NCBI RefSeq assembly: GCF_022829465.1
Contig: NZ_JAKSXZ010000027.1
Span: forward strand, 1-64,000
Direction: 5' to 3'
Origin: Methylobacterium sp. J-067
GTDB lineage: Bacteria; Pseudomonadota; Alphaproteobacteria; Rhizobiales; Beijerinckiaceae
DNA length: 64,000 nucleotides
Positions 1 through 8,172 of this stretch are shown here, piece by piece. The notes under the pieces are model-generated. The model searched no databases. It was not told the DNA's origin and saw only the letters and a list, made by a program, of their open reading frames with translations. Position 1 is the first letter of the stretch; the number at the start of each line of letters is the position of its first letter. Position numbers and translations under genes: made by a program.

Positions 1-18
1 GCGGAGAAAGAATTTCAT
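1..18 (-). CDS. 5' end of an unidentified gene running off the left edge
   Basis: Only six codons are inside the window, reading MKFFLR. The start is supported by a Shine-Dalgarno-like GAGG eight bases upstream and by the charged-then-hydrophobic start, which would suit a signal peptide. It is on the same strand as pgeF and about 240 bases beyond it. The gap between them (19-257) is less GC-rich than the genes and holds one inverted repeat, ACCTTGAC at 154-161 with GTCAAGGT at 182-189. Nothing can be said about the product. Confidence 0.4.
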
Positions 19-257
19 GGTGACGGTCCTCAAAGGTGGTCCGGCTGCGCCGGCCCGAACTGGTTGATCCAGCGGTTCCGAGGTCGCTTTTCGCTCGACG
101 ATGCCACCAGCTGCTTGTGCAGCCCCTTGCGGCGGCCCGCCTTTATCCTCGTTACCTTGACGCTCTAAACGCCCCCGAATGGTCAAGGTTCGCTTGCTGC
201 CACGATTTTTTTGCGGCTTCCCGCTCGACAGATTGTCGCACCCCCCTTTTCGCCCCA

Positions 258-1040
258 TCAGTGGGTGAGGGCAATGGCCGATATGAGGCGTCCGTAATCG
301 GGCTCGCTGCGGTGGGTCGTCCGCCGGAAACTGTAGAAGCGGTCGGGCTCGGCATAGGTGCAGCGGTTGAGGGCGGCGGCCTCGCCGATCCCCGCCTCGT
401 TGAGGCGCAACAGGATGAACCCGGGCAGATCGAATTGCGCGTGGCCGGGCTTCGTGCCCTCACCGAGGAAGGAGTCCATACCGGGCGCCTCGGCCTTGAA
501 CCGGGCGATGAAATCCGGGCCGACCTCGTAGTTGGCTTGGCTGATCGTCGGGCCGAGCACGGCGACGATGGAGGAGCGCTCCGCCCCGATTTCTTCCATG
601 GCCGCGACGGTGGCGGCGATCACCCCGGTCAGCGCACCCTTCCATCCCGCATGGGCGGCGCCGATCACGCGGTTCTCAGGGTCGGCGAACAGGATCGGGC
701 CACAATCGGCCGTGGCGATGCCCAGCGCGAGGCCGGGCACCCGCGTCACCATCGCGTCGGCCTTCGGGCGCTCGCCGGCGGGGAAGGGCGCCTCGACCGT
801 CACCACGTCGGCCGAATGGACTTGATACAGGCTCACCAGTTGGTCCGAAGGCAGCCCGAGGGCGGCGCACATCCGCTCGCGGTTCTCCGCTACGGCCTCC
901 GGCCGGTCATTGGAGCCGAGCCCGCCGTTTAGAGAGGCGTAGATCCCCCCCGACACCCCCCCGACGCGGGTGAAGAAGGCGTGGCGGATGACCGGATGCG
1001 AGGACAATTCCGGTGCCTCGATGAACTGGCCTGCGCTCAT
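258..1040 (-). CDS. pgeF: YfiH/PgeF-family purine nucleoside phosphorylase (multicopper-oxidase-like domain 152)
   Basis: This is a 260-residue single-domain protein, the usual length for the YfiH (DUF152, 'polyphenol oxidase/laccase domain') family. Members have since been shown to phosphorolyse or deaminate purine nucleosides and to help peptidoglycan editing; that role is from family knowledge. The three metal ligands of the family are visible as His75 (YQVHS), Cys113 (TADCGP) and His130 (GAAHAGWKG). The ATG start gives the family-typical N-terminus, followed early by the FFTRVGGVS motif. It lies downstream of midA on the same strand, but a 358-base gap containing an opposite-strand small gene separates them, so it may have its own promoter. 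The protein is cytosolic. The symbol follows family naming. Confidence 0.88.
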   Translation of the reverse strand: MSAGQFIEAPELSSHPVIRHAFFTRVGGVSGGIYASLNGGLGSNDRPEAVAENRERMCAALGLPSDQLVSLYQVHSADVVTVEAPFPAGERPKADAMVTRVPGLALGIATADCGPILFADPENRVIGAAHAGWKGALTGVIAATVAAMEEIGAERSSIVAVLGPTISQANYEVGPDFIARFKAEAPGMDSFLGEGTKPGHAQFDLPGFILLRLNEAGIGEAAALNRCTYAEPDRFYSFRRTTHRSEPDYGRLISAIALTH

Positions 1041-1175
1041 AGCCCCGCCCTCACGTCAACTCTGACGCCCGGATAGCCCAAGGCGATGCGCGTGGCGATG
1101 TGATACCGATGTTGCAGTGCCGCATTATATGGGCATGGCTGGCTACGGCCGGCGGCACTTCCATGGAGGACCGCC

Positions 1176-1355
1176 ATGCGGCAGACGGACGAAAACGAGC
1201 GTCACGAGCAGACCGCGCCGCACAAGATCGCGGGCGCACAGCAGGCTCCGGTTCCTTGCTACGAACTCCCGGAACCCAAGGCCAACGTCGCGGACGACGA
1301 GGCCCAGAAGGCTCCGAAGGACACCACCTCCGGCTTCGGCTCCTTCGAGAGCTGA
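1176..1355 (+). CDS. small hydrophilic protein, 59 residues
   Basis: I do not recognise this protein. The frame starts MRQTDENERHEQ and ends GFGSFES. It is highly charged, rich in Gln, Lys, Asp, Glu and Pro, with a single Cys and no membrane segment, so it is probably unstructured and cytosolic. Evidence that it is real: a strong GGAGGA ribosome site six bases before the ATG, GC-rich third positions like the neighbouring genes, and a position inside an otherwise empty 358-base gap between midA and pgeF. It runs opposite to both neighbours. The rest of the gap (1041-1175 and 1356-1398) shows nothing I can name. Confidence 0.55.
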   Translation: MRQTDENERHEQTAPHKIAGAQQAPVPCYELPEPKANVADDEAQKAPKDTTSGFGSFES

Positions 1356-1398
1356 GCCCCTGGCCAACGCGCCTCCCGCGATATGCGCGGGGGGCGCC

Positions 1399-2469
1399 TC
1401 ACTCCGGCGAGAAGCCCGGCAGCGGCCCGAGATCCGGCGCCGCCACCGCCATCACCTTGAACAAGCGTCCCATCCCCTCGGGCCTGTCATCCGTCAGCCG
1501 TGCGACGGCGGCATCGATGGCCTCGGCTTGGGCGTCATCCGCCCGCAGCCGGAGTTTCGCGGCACGCTCGTGCAGACCGAGCGCGGCCAGGAACGCGCCC
1601 TGATCGGTCGGCCCGTGAACCGCCGCGCCCGCCTCTTGGGAGGCGAGTGCGAGCGCTGCGAAATCGACGTGGCAGGTCAGATCGGCCTCGCCCGGAGCGG
1701 CGAGGGGATCGGCGAAGGCATGGCCCGACAGCGCCTGCAACGTATCGCCGAAGTCGCGGCGGACATGCCCGTAATCGAAGACAAGGAGCACGCCACCCTG
1801 CGAGCAGACGCGGCGGGCGAGGGCGCGCACGAGATCGAGGCCCGGTCCGGGCACCGAGACCACGGCGCCGGTCGACGCTTGCGCGGCGAGGCCCGGCGTC
1901 GGTTCCGGCGCGAGGCCGAAGGCGAGGCTGCCTTCAGCGCCGAGCCCCACCAGCCGCTCGTGCCAGCCGTCCGAGGTGCGGACGAACTGGCGCACCGGCA
2001 GGCAATCGAAGAATTCGTTGGCAATGAGGATCGCCGGCCCGTCGGGCAGGCTTTCGGGGGAGGCGTGCCACGCGGCGCCGGCCCCCGCGAGACGGCTCTC
2101 CTGCGCCTGCCGCAGCACGGGGCTCGTCTCCACGAGATGGGGGGCGATGCGGACCCCCGGCGCGGCGGCGCTTAGAGCCCGTAGGGCGTCGGCCATCAGC
2201 GTGCCCCGGCCGGGGCCGAGTTCGGCGATGAGGAGCGGGTCCGGCCTGCCCATGGCCCGGTGGACATAGGCGGCCCAGGCGCCGATCAGTTCGCCGAACA
2301 TCTGCGTGATCTCGGGGGCGGTGGTGAAGTCACCCCGCGCCCCGAGGGGATCGCGCGTGCGGTAATAGCCGTGGACCGGGTGGCCGAGGCACAGGGCCAT
2401 GTAGCGGTCGATGCCGATCGGCCCCGTCTCGCGGACAATGGCCGCGATCTCGCGCCCCAGCGGCGTCAC
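1399..2469 (-). CDS. SAM-dependent methyltransferase, MidA/NDUFAF7 family
   Basis: This 356-residue protein belongs to the PF02636 family. Its eukaryotic member NDUFAF7/MidA dimethylates an arginine of a complex I subunit; the bacterial substrate is not established. The family signature GDFTTAPEI is at about residues 46-54, and the SAM-binding glycine loop ELGPGRGT at 83-90. A conserved ANEFFDCLPVRQF segment follows. I chose the GTG start at 2469 because it overlaps the lgt stop in a GTGA arrangement, the usual sign of translational coupling, and because the protein then starts in line with the family. It follows lgt in a cupin/SMP-30/VOC/lgt/midA run on the minus strand. The lgt-midA pairing is common in alphaproteobacteria. 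Confidence 0.87.
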   Translation of the reverse strand: MTPLGREIAAIVRETGPIGIDRYMALCLGHPVHGYYRTRDPLGARGDFTTAPEITQMFGELIGAWAAYVHRAMGRPDPLLIAELGPGRGTLMADALRALSAAAPGVRIAPHLVETSPVLRQAQESRLAGAGAAWHASPESLPDGPAILIANEFFDCLPVRQFVRTSDGWHERLVGLGAEGSLAFGLAPEPTPGLAAQASTGAVVSVPGPGLDLVRALARRVCSQGGVLLVFDYGHVRRDFGDTLQALSGHAFADPLAAPGEADLTCHVDFAALALASQEAGAAVHGPTDQGAFLAALGLHERAAKLRLRADDAQAEAIDAAVARLTDDRPEGMGRLFKVMAVAAPDLGPLPGFSPE

Positions 2470-3368
2470 GCCTTCGCCCGCGCGGCCGGCGCCTCCTCGC
2501 CCGTCGCGGCGGCGGCCGTCCGCTTCGGCCGGGTGCGGCCCGTGGCGGCGAGGACGATGTAGGTCAGCCCCACCAGCATCATCGGGATGCAGAGGAGCAT
2601 CCCCATGGTCACGCCGCCGCCCATCGGGCCGAGGCCGTTGCCGAAGAGGAAGCCCAGTTGCGCGTCGGGCTCGCGGAAGAACTCGCAGGCCGTCCGCGCC
2701 ACGGCGTAGCCCAGCACGAAGATGCCGCCGAGAAGCCCCGGCTTGCGGAAGCCGAAGCGCCGCACGCAGATCGCCATGACGATGAAGAGCAGCAGGCCCT
2801 CCGTCGCCGCCTCGTAGAGCTGGCTCGGGTGGCGCGGCAGCGGCCCGCCGGTCGGGAAGACGATCGCGTAGGGGAAGTCGGGGGCGATCCGGCCCCACAG
2901 CTCGCCGTTCACGAAGTTGGCGATGCGGCCGAAGAACAGGCCGATGGGCACCACCACCGCGCCGATGTCGAGCAGCGTATAGCCATTGAGCCCGCGCGAG
3001 CGCGCGAACAGCAGGAAGGCGAGGATCGCGCCGAGGAAGCCGCCGTGGAAGGACATGCCGCCGTTGCGGATGGCCAGGATCTCCCACGGGTCGGCCATGT
3101 ACATCGGCAGATTGTAGAACAGCACGTAGCCGATGCGTCCGCCGAGGACGACGCCCAGCGCCACCCACACGACGAGATCGTCGATGTCGGTGGGGACGGG
3201 GCGCTTCACCACGCCCCACAGCCGGTCGGCCATCACGAGGCGGCGCGCGTAGTACCACCCGCCGATCAGGCCGGCGATGTAGGCGAGGGCGTACCACTTG
3301 ATGGTGATCGGCCCGATCGCGATGGCGACGGGGTTGATCGCCGGAAAGGGCAGGGCGAGGAGCGGCAT
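2466..3368 (-). CDS. lgt: prolipoprotein diacylglyceryl transferase
   Basis: Lgt transfers diacylglycerol from phosphatidylglycerol to the lipobox cysteine of prolipoproteins, the first step of lipoprotein maturation in the inner membrane. The 300-residue product has about seven hydrophobic segments. It carries the family landmarks SFHGGFLGA and the signature GRIANFVNGELWGR, which contains the essential Arg and Glu. I chose the ATG at 3368 because MPLLALPFPAINP is the normal Lgt N-terminus, with GGAG nine bases upstream. A TTG at 3416 overlapping the VOC gene stop would add 16 non-conserved residues. The gene overlaps midA downstream by four bases. A possible client of this enzyme is the lipobox protein at 43665-44150. 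Confidence 0.95.
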   Translation of the reverse strand: MPLLALPFPAINPVAIAIGPITIKWYALAYIAGLIGGWYYARRLVMADRLWGVVKRPVPTDIDDLVVWVALGVVLGGRIGYVLFYNLPMYMADPWEILAIRNGGMSFHGGFLGAILAFLLFARSRGLNGYTLLDIGAVVVPIGLFFGRIANFVNGELWGRIAPDFPYAIVFPTGGPLPRHPSQLYEAATEGLLLFIVMAICVRRFGFRKPGLLGGIFVLGYAVARTACEFFREPDAQLGFLFGNGLGPMGGGVTMGMLLCIPMMLVGLTYIVLAATGRTRPKRTAAAATGEEAPAARAKA

Positions 3369-3412
3369 GGGCGGGGTCTCCGCGGCGGGAGTGGCGCCGC
3401 AGGCCCGCGCCG

Positions 3413-4282
3413 TCAACCCCAGCGCAGGATCAGGAACCCGTGTCCGTCCGGCCCCGTGCCGTAGCAGGCGCTGCCGTCCGAGGAGAGCCGCGCGCCGCGT
3501 AACGATCCCGCGAGAGCGGCCGGATCGTCGGTCGAGACCACGAACCGCGTGCTCGCCCGGTCTGACGGTCCATAGGCCTGCGCCGGCCGGCTCCGCGCTG
3601 GGGCGCGGTAATGCAGAAGCTCCACATGCGGGGCGGGCACAGGCGGCGCCAGGGCGATCACGTCCACGACCGGATCGGGCAGGCCGTCGAGCCGCGCCTG
3701 CTCCGGCCCCTGGTTCAGGCCCCGCTCCGAGACCGCAAGGCCGAGCCCTTCGAGGCAGGCGATGGCGGCGTCACGGTCGGTGACGGTGATGGCCGAATGG
3801 TCGAGGCCAAGGAACAGGCCGGGGGCACCGGCCCAGCGCGCGGCGGGCTTGCCGCCGGGGAAGTGGATGAGTTCGAGGGGGTGCCCGTCCGGGTCGCGGA
3901 ACTTGTAGGCGACGACGCCCCCGGTGGAGGGCGGCAGCACCTGCGGCCCGCCCTGGCTGATCGGCTCGACCACGAGCCCGCGCGTCGCCGCCGCCATGTC
4001 GCGGACGACGATGGCGAGGTGCTGGAAGACCGGATCGGTCGCATCGGCCCCGGCGGGGTAGGGGGCGCCCGGCGGATCGGCCTGCACGAAGGCGACGTGC
4101 TGTTCCCCGAGGTGCATCCGCAGCCTCCGGCCCGACAGGCCCAGCGCCTCGGCCTCCGCAGACGGCACAGGCTCCGGCGGGGCTTCGGATTCGAAGCCGA
4201 GATGGTCCCGGTAGAAGCGCTCCGTCCGGTCAAGGTCGGCGACGGTGCGGTCGAAGCGCAGGATCGCGCGGATGCCGCTCAC
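3413..4282 (-). CDS. VOC (glyoxalase/bleomycin-resistance/dioxygenase) superfamily protein, two domains
   Basis: This 289-residue protein has two vicinal-oxygen-chelate modules. The first opens LRFDRTVADLDRTERFYRD and includes the metal-site-like FRDPDGHPLELIHF at about residues 128-141. The second begins GLDHSAITVTDRDAAI. The substrate cannot be deduced. The start overlaps the SMP-30 stop as ATGA, so the two are translationally coupled. It sits directly upstream of lgt with only 44 bases between them. The order cupin, SMP-30 lactonase, VOC suggests a small-molecule catabolic or detoxification operon whose transcript continues into lgt; that is inference. One possible alternative annotation is a glyoxalase-like domain protein without enzymatic activity. 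Confidence 0.8.
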   Translation of the reverse strand: MSGIRAILRFDRTVADLDRTERFYRDHLGFESEAPPEPVPSAEAEALGLSGRRLRMHLGEQHVAFVQADPPGAPYPAGADATDPVFQHLAIVVRDMAAATRGLVVEPISQGGPQVLPPSTGGVVAYKFRDPDGHPLELIHFPGGKPAARWAGAPGLFLGLDHSAITVTDRDAAIACLEGLGLAVSERGLNQGPEQARLDGLPDPVVDVIALAPPVPAPHVELLHYRAPARSRPAQAYGPSDRASTRFVVSTDDPAALAGSLRGARLSSDGSACYGTGPDGHGFLILRWG

Positions 4283-5181
4283 GGCCGGCTCGCCCCGCGC
4301 ACGTTAGTGTAGATCGCGTAGATCGTATGCGACGCGCACAGGAACAGGCGGCTGCGGTTGCGACCGCCGAAGGTGAAGTTCGCCACGGTGGAGGGCACGA
4401 GGATCTTGCCCAGCAACTCGCCGCCGGGATCGAGGCAATGCACCCCGTCTCCGGCGCTCGACCAGAGATTGCCGTCTTCGTCGCAGCGGATGCCGTCCGC
4501 GTTGCCCGGGTCGATGGTGCAGAACACCCGTCCCCCGGAAAGCCGCCCGTCGTCGCCGACATCGAAGACGCGGATGTGCTGCACCGGCTCGGCCGCGAAC
4601 TGAAGACCGGTCTCCACGATGTAGAGGCGCGTCTCGTCGGGCGAGAAGCACAGGCCGTTCGGCCCCTGGAAATCGTCGGCTACCACCCGGAGTGAGCCGT
4701 CGCGCGGGTCGAATCGGTAGACGTTGGCCGGAAGCTCGGCCTCCTGCTTGCCGCCCTCGTAATCGGTCTGGATCCCGTAATGCGGATCGCTGAACCAGAC
4801 CGTCCCGTCCGACTTCACGACGATGTCGTTCGGCGAGTTGAGGCGCTTGCCCTCGTAGCGCTCGACCAGCGACGTGATGCTGCCGTCGAGCTCGGTGCGG
4901 TGGATGCGCCGGCCCCGGTGGGCACAGGAGACGAGCCGCCCCTCGCGGTCGCGGGTGTGGCCGTTCTCGAAATCGCTGTCCCGGCGGAAGACGCTGAGGC
5001 CGCCGCCCTCGCTCCAGCGCATCACCCGGTTGTGGGGCAGATCGGAGAACAGGAACTCGTCCCGGTCCCCGAACCAGACCGGGCCTTCCGTCCAGCGGAA
5101 GCCCTCGGCGAGCTTTTCCAGTTCCGCGTTCGGCAGCACGCAGCGCTTGAAGCGCGGCTGGGTCAGTTCGTACCCCTCCAT
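4279..5181 (-). CDS. SMP-30/gluconolactonase-family lactonase
   Basis: The 300-residue product matches the six-bladed beta-propeller SMP-30/gluconolactonase/LRE family, which hydrolyses sugar or other lactones using a divalent metal. Visible landmarks are FRWTEGPVWF near residue 30 (the metal-ligand Glu), NSPNDIVVKSDGTVWFSDP near residue 120 (Asn and Asp ligands), GPNGLCFSPDE and the NADGIRCDEDGNLW blade. No signal peptide is present, so it is cytosolic as predicted. The ATG start lies ten bases after the cupin gene and the stop overlaps the VOC gene, placing it in the middle of a three-gene cassette. The actual lactone is unknown. Confidence 0.85.
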   Translation of the reverse strand: MEGYELTQPRFKRCVLPNAELEKLAEGFRWTEGPVWFGDRDEFLFSDLPHNRVMRWSEGGGLSVFRRDSDFENGHTRDREGRLVSCAHRGRRIHRTELDGSITSLVERYEGKRLNSPNDIVVKSDGTVWFSDPHYGIQTDYEGGKQEAELPANVYRFDPRDGSLRVVADDFQGPNGLCFSPDETRLYIVETGLQFAAEPVQHIRVFDVGDDGRLSGGRVFCTIDPGNADGIRCDEDGNLWSSAGDGVHCLDPGGELLGKILVPSTVANFTFGGRNRSRLFLCASHTIYAIYTNVRGASRP

Positions 5182-5191
5182 GGCGCGGCGC

Positions 5192-5806
5192 TTACTTGAA
5201 GCGGCCGGGCTGGTTGACCGTCGGCGTCACCTCGAGCCCGGTGACGATCATCGCACAGGGCTCGTCGCCGACCGTGCCGGAGAGATGGCCCTTCTTGCCG
5301 TCGCGCTCCTTGGTGTTCTGGTCCTCGCCCATCATCAGTTCGCCCGGCCCCATCTCGACGCGGGTGCCGTCCATGGTCTCCACGAACCAGCGGCCGGAGA
5401 GGATGGCGATCCATTGCGGGCGGGGATTCTCGTGCCACTCGCCGACCCAGCCGACCGGCAGCACGGTGAAGGTGACGCCGGCTTCTGTCTTCTCCTGCTT
5501 GTCGTTCCATTGCGGCGCGGTCTGCGGATCGACGCCCTCGAACTTGAATTGCGTCAACTCGCACTTCTTTTGCCGGCTGATCCCGTCCGCGTCGGTGTAG
5601 ACGTGCCAGTATTCCATCGTCGGAGGGGTCGGCTCGCTCATCGTCGCTCCTTGCGCCGCCTCGTGCGGTCGTGCGGGCAACGTCGTTCGCGGCGGCGGGT
5701 TGCCACCCGCCATCGCAGGAAAGGGCGGCACGAGGGGCAGGGCTGCGCCCCCCGCCGCGAGGGCGAGAGCTTGGCGGCGGTTCAGGCGATCGGTGTGTTC
5801 GGACAT
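5192..5806 (-). CDS. cupin-domain protein with twin-arginine signal peptide
   Basis: The 204-residue frame starts with a Tat-type signal: NRRQALALAAGG then LPLVPPFPAMAGG, so export to the periplasm is predicted. The remainder from about residue 80 to 200 is a single-domain cupin, with VGEWHENPRPQW and a later GPGELMMGEDQNTK segment; the metal-ligand pattern is partial. There are two credible starts. The first ATG at 5806 has GGAGGG upstream and gives the Tat form. A second ATG at 5641 has GGAGCG just before it and would give an untargeted 149-residue protein starting MSEPTPPTMEYW. I kept the long form because the twin-arginine motif and hydrophobic core are unlikely by chance. It heads the cupin/SMP-30/VOC run. 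Confidence 0.75.
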   Translation of the reverse strand: MSEHTDRLNRRQALALAAGGAALPLVPPFPAMAGGNPPPRTTLPARPHEAAQGATMSEPTPPTMEYWHVYTDADGISRQKKCELTQFKFEGVDPQTAPQWNDKQEKTEAGVTFTVLPVGWVGEWHENPRPQWIAILSGRWFVETMDGTRVEMGPGELMMGEDQNTKERDGKKGHLSGTVGDEPCAMIVTGLEVTPTVNQPGRFK

Positions 5807-5842
5807 GGTCCCTCCGCTCGCACTGACGCGTGAGGGAGGCGT

Positions 5843-7330
5843 TTACATCCGGTCGGGCAGGCGGTCGTCCTGCGCGAGGTTCGAGAAGCGGGTGATGTTC
5901 GCGTCGAACTGCAGTTCCACGGTACCGGTCGGGCCGTGCCGCTGCTTGCCGATGATCACCTCGGCCTTGCCGTGGACGCGCTGCATCTCGGCTTCCCAGG
6001 CGAAGAACTCCTCCGTCCCCTCGCGCGGCTTCTTGTTGCCGACGTAATATTCCTCGCGGAACACGAACATCACCACGTCGGCGTCCTGCTCGATCGAGCC
6101 CGATTCGCGCAGGTCCGAGAGTTGCGGGCGCTTGTCGTCGCGGTTCTCCACCTGACGGGAGAGCTGGGACAGGGCGATCACCGGCACCGCCAGTTCCTTG
6201 GCCAGCGCCTTCAGGCCGGTGGTGATCTCGGTCATCTCCTGCACGCGGTTGTCGCTGCGCTTGCCGGAACCGGAGAGCAATTGCAGGTAGTCGATGATCA
6301 GGACATCGAGACCCTTCTGGCGCTTCAGGCGCCGGGCGCGGGCCGACAACTGGGCGATGGAGATGCCGCCGGTCTGGTCGATGTAGAACGGGATGGTCTG
6401 CATGTCCCGGGCCGCATCGGTGATCTTGTAGAAGTCCTCCGGCCGGATGTCGCCGCGGCGGATCTTGTAGGACGGCACGCCCGATTGCTCGGCGATGATA
6501 CGCGTCGCCAATTGCTCAGCCGACATTTCCAGCGAGAAGAACCCGACGATGCCGCCGTTCACCGTGCGGATCGTGCCGTCCTGGTGCTTCTCGCCCCGGT
6601 AGGCCTTGGCGACGTTGAAGGCGATGTTGGTGACGAGCGAGGTCTTGCCCATGGCCGGGCGGCCCGCGAGGATGATCAAGTCGGACGATTGCAGCCCGCC
6701 CATCTTCGCATCGAGGTCGCTGAGCCCGGTGGCGATGCCGGAGAGCTTGCCCTCGCGCTGGTAGGCCTTGGCGGCCATGTCCACGGCGGCGGTGAGGGCG
6801 TCCGAGAATTTCTGGAAGCCGCCATCGTACTTGCCGGCCTCGGCCAGTTCGTAGAGCCGCCGCTCCGTCTCCTCGATTTGGTCGCGCGGGGCCTGTTCCA
6901 CGGGCGCCTCATAGGCGCCGTTCACAAGCTCCTCGCCGATGGCGATCAGCCGGCGGCGGATGGCGAGGTCGTAGATGGTGCGGCCGTACTCGGCCGCGTT
7001 GATCACCGTGGTGGCGTCGGCGGCGAGGCGGGCGAGGTACTGGATCACCGTCTGGCCGCCGAAATCGGCATCGCCCAGATAGGTCTTCATGGTGATCGGC
7101 GTCGCCAGCTTGCCGGATTTGATCAGCGAGGCCGCGACGGTGAAGATCTGCTGGTGGGCATCCTCCATGAAGTGCTCGGAGAGGAGGAAGTCCGACACGC
7201 GGTAATAGGCGTCGTTGTTCACGAGGATGGCGCCGAGCAGCGCTTGTTCCGCGTCGATGTTGTGCGGGGCGACGCGGTATTCCGCCTTCACCGCTTCGAG
7301 CTTGGCCGTGATTGCGTTGGGCAATGCCAT
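5843..7330 (-). CDS. dnaB: replicative DNA helicase DnaB
   Basis: DnaB is the hexameric 5'-3' helicase that unwinds the chromosome at the replication fork. The 495-residue protein has the normal two-domain build: an N-terminal collar (residues about 20-125), a linker, and a RecA-like motor with Walker A GRPAMGKTS at 223-231, the Walker B-like LIIDYLQLLSG, and the DnaB-specific SQLSRQVE with RDDKRPQLSDLRESGSIEQ nearby. There is no intein. The ATG start fits the family length. It follows rplI, matching the rpsF-rpsR-DUF2232-rplI-dnaB order typical of this order of bacteria. The 223-base gap upstream suggests its own promoter. Confidence 0.97.
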   Translation of the reverse strand: MALPNAITAKLEAVKAEYRVAPHNIDAEQALLGAILVNNDAYYRVSDFLLSEHFMEDAHQQIFTVAASLIKSGKLATPITMKTYLGDADFGGQTVIQYLARLAADATTVINAAEYGRTIYDLAIRRRLIAIGEELVNGAYEAPVEQAPRDQIEETERRLYELAEAGKYDGGFQKFSDALTAAVDMAAKAYQREGKLSGIATGLSDLDAKMGGLQSSDLIILAGRPAMGKTSLVTNIAFNVAKAYRGEKHQDGTIRTVNGGIVGFFSLEMSAEQLATRIIAEQSGVPSYKIRRGDIRPEDFYKITDAARDMQTIPFYIDQTGGISIAQLSARARRLKRQKGLDVLIIDYLQLLSGSGKRSDNRVQEMTEITTGLKALAKELAVPVIALSQLSRQVENRDDKRPQLSDLRESGSIEQDADVVMFVFREEYYVGNKKPREGTEEFFAWEAEMQRVHGKAEVIIGKQRHGPTGTVELQFDANITRFSNLAQDDRLPDRM

Positions 7331-7450
7331 CAGCGGAACGTCTCCCGTCTGGCGCCCGAGCGGCGCATCTCACATCCCGACCATCGCCTCGACTGGTTGA
7401 CCGAAGCTTAGCCGATCACCGCGTTCCAGGGTCTCACCCCGGATGCGCGA

Positions 7451-7480
7451 ATGCCCGCCGACTCGAAAGCGGGCGGGCAT
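7451..7480. other. stem-loop between rplI and dnaB
   Basis: ATGCCCGCC at 7451-7459 pairs perfectly with GGCGGGCAT at 7472-7480, a nine-base stem with a 12-base loop. It lies in the 223-base gap between the rplI stop and dnaB start. No T run follows on the minus strand, so it is a weak terminator candidate and could equally be an operator or leader element for dnaB. A TTGACA matching a minus-strand -35 box is at 7505-7510, but no convincing -10 box lies at the right distance. Confidence 0.4.
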
Positions 7481-7553
7481 CCATGCTGGAACAAATGCGG
7501 AACGTGTCAAGCGGTGACGGCGGTTCTCCCCGCAATCACCGCTGTGCAGAGGC

Positions 7554-8126
7554 TCAGCCCCGGTCGTCCGCACCCTCGCCCGCATCGGCCAGGGCCGCGC
7601 CGACTTCGAGGCCCAGGTCGTCGAGGTTGAACGCATCGCGCTCGATGACCGCCTCGCCGCGAGCCTGACGCTCGGCCTCTTCCGGGCTCCGGGCGACGTT
7701 GACGGTGATCTGGATCTCGACCTCGGGGTGCAGCGTCACCGGCACGGTGAACAGGCCCAGCGTCTTGATCGGCTGGTTGAGGACGATCTGACCGCGCTCG
7801 ACGGAGAAGCCGTCCTTGGTGACGATCTCGGCGATGTCGCGGGTCGAGACGGAGCCGTAGAGCACGCCGGTCTCGCCGGACTGGCGGATGAGCGTGAAGC
7901 TCTGGCCGTTCAGCTTCTCGGCGACGGCCTCGGCGTCCTTCTTGCGCTCAAGGTTGCGGGTCTCGAGCTGGGCGCGCTGGGTCTCGAAGTGCTTCTTGTT
8001 CGACTCGGTGGCGCGCAGGGCCTTGCCACGGGCGAGTAGGAAGTTGCGGGCGAAGCCGGGGCGGACGTTCACGGTCTCGCCCATCTGGCCGAGCTTGGCG
8101 ACGCGTTCGAGCAGGATCACTTCCAT
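7554..8126 (-). CDS. rplI: 50S ribosomal protein L9
   Basis: L9 binds domain V of 23S rRNA and helps frame maintenance. The N-terminal domain is clear: [14 protein letters not shown], then GDTVNV-like [16 protein letters not shown] and the long connecting helix from about residue 40 to 75. At 190 residues it is some 40 longer than E. coli L9, with an acidic tail after residue 150 ([15 protein letters not shown]); tails of this kind are seen in other alphaproteobacterial L9 proteins. The start is the ATG preceded by GAAGGAGACA. It is read after the DUF2232 gene with 46 bases between them and before dnaB. Confidence 0.96.
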   Translation of the reverse strand: MEVILLERVAKLGQMGETVNVRPGFARNFLLARGKALRATESNKKHFETQRAQLETRNLERKKDAEAVAEKLNGQSFTLIRQSGETGVLYGSVSTRDIAEIVTKDGFSVERGQIVLNQPIKTLGLFTVPVTLHPEVEIQITVNVARSPEEAERQARGEAVIERDAFNLDDLGLEVGAALADAGEGADDRG

Positions 8127-8172
8127 TGTCTGTCTCCTTCGGGGGGTAGGATGGGGCCGGACGGCCCCGGGG

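Noticed and set aside
36..932. A 298-codon plus-strand frame at the left edge
   Set aside because: It covers pgeF antisense and has no credible start or domain.
3369..3416. Upstream TTG start for lgt overlapping the VOC stop
   Set aside because: Would add 16 residues absent from Lgt proteins; the ATG at 3368 matches the family start. Kept only as an alternative.
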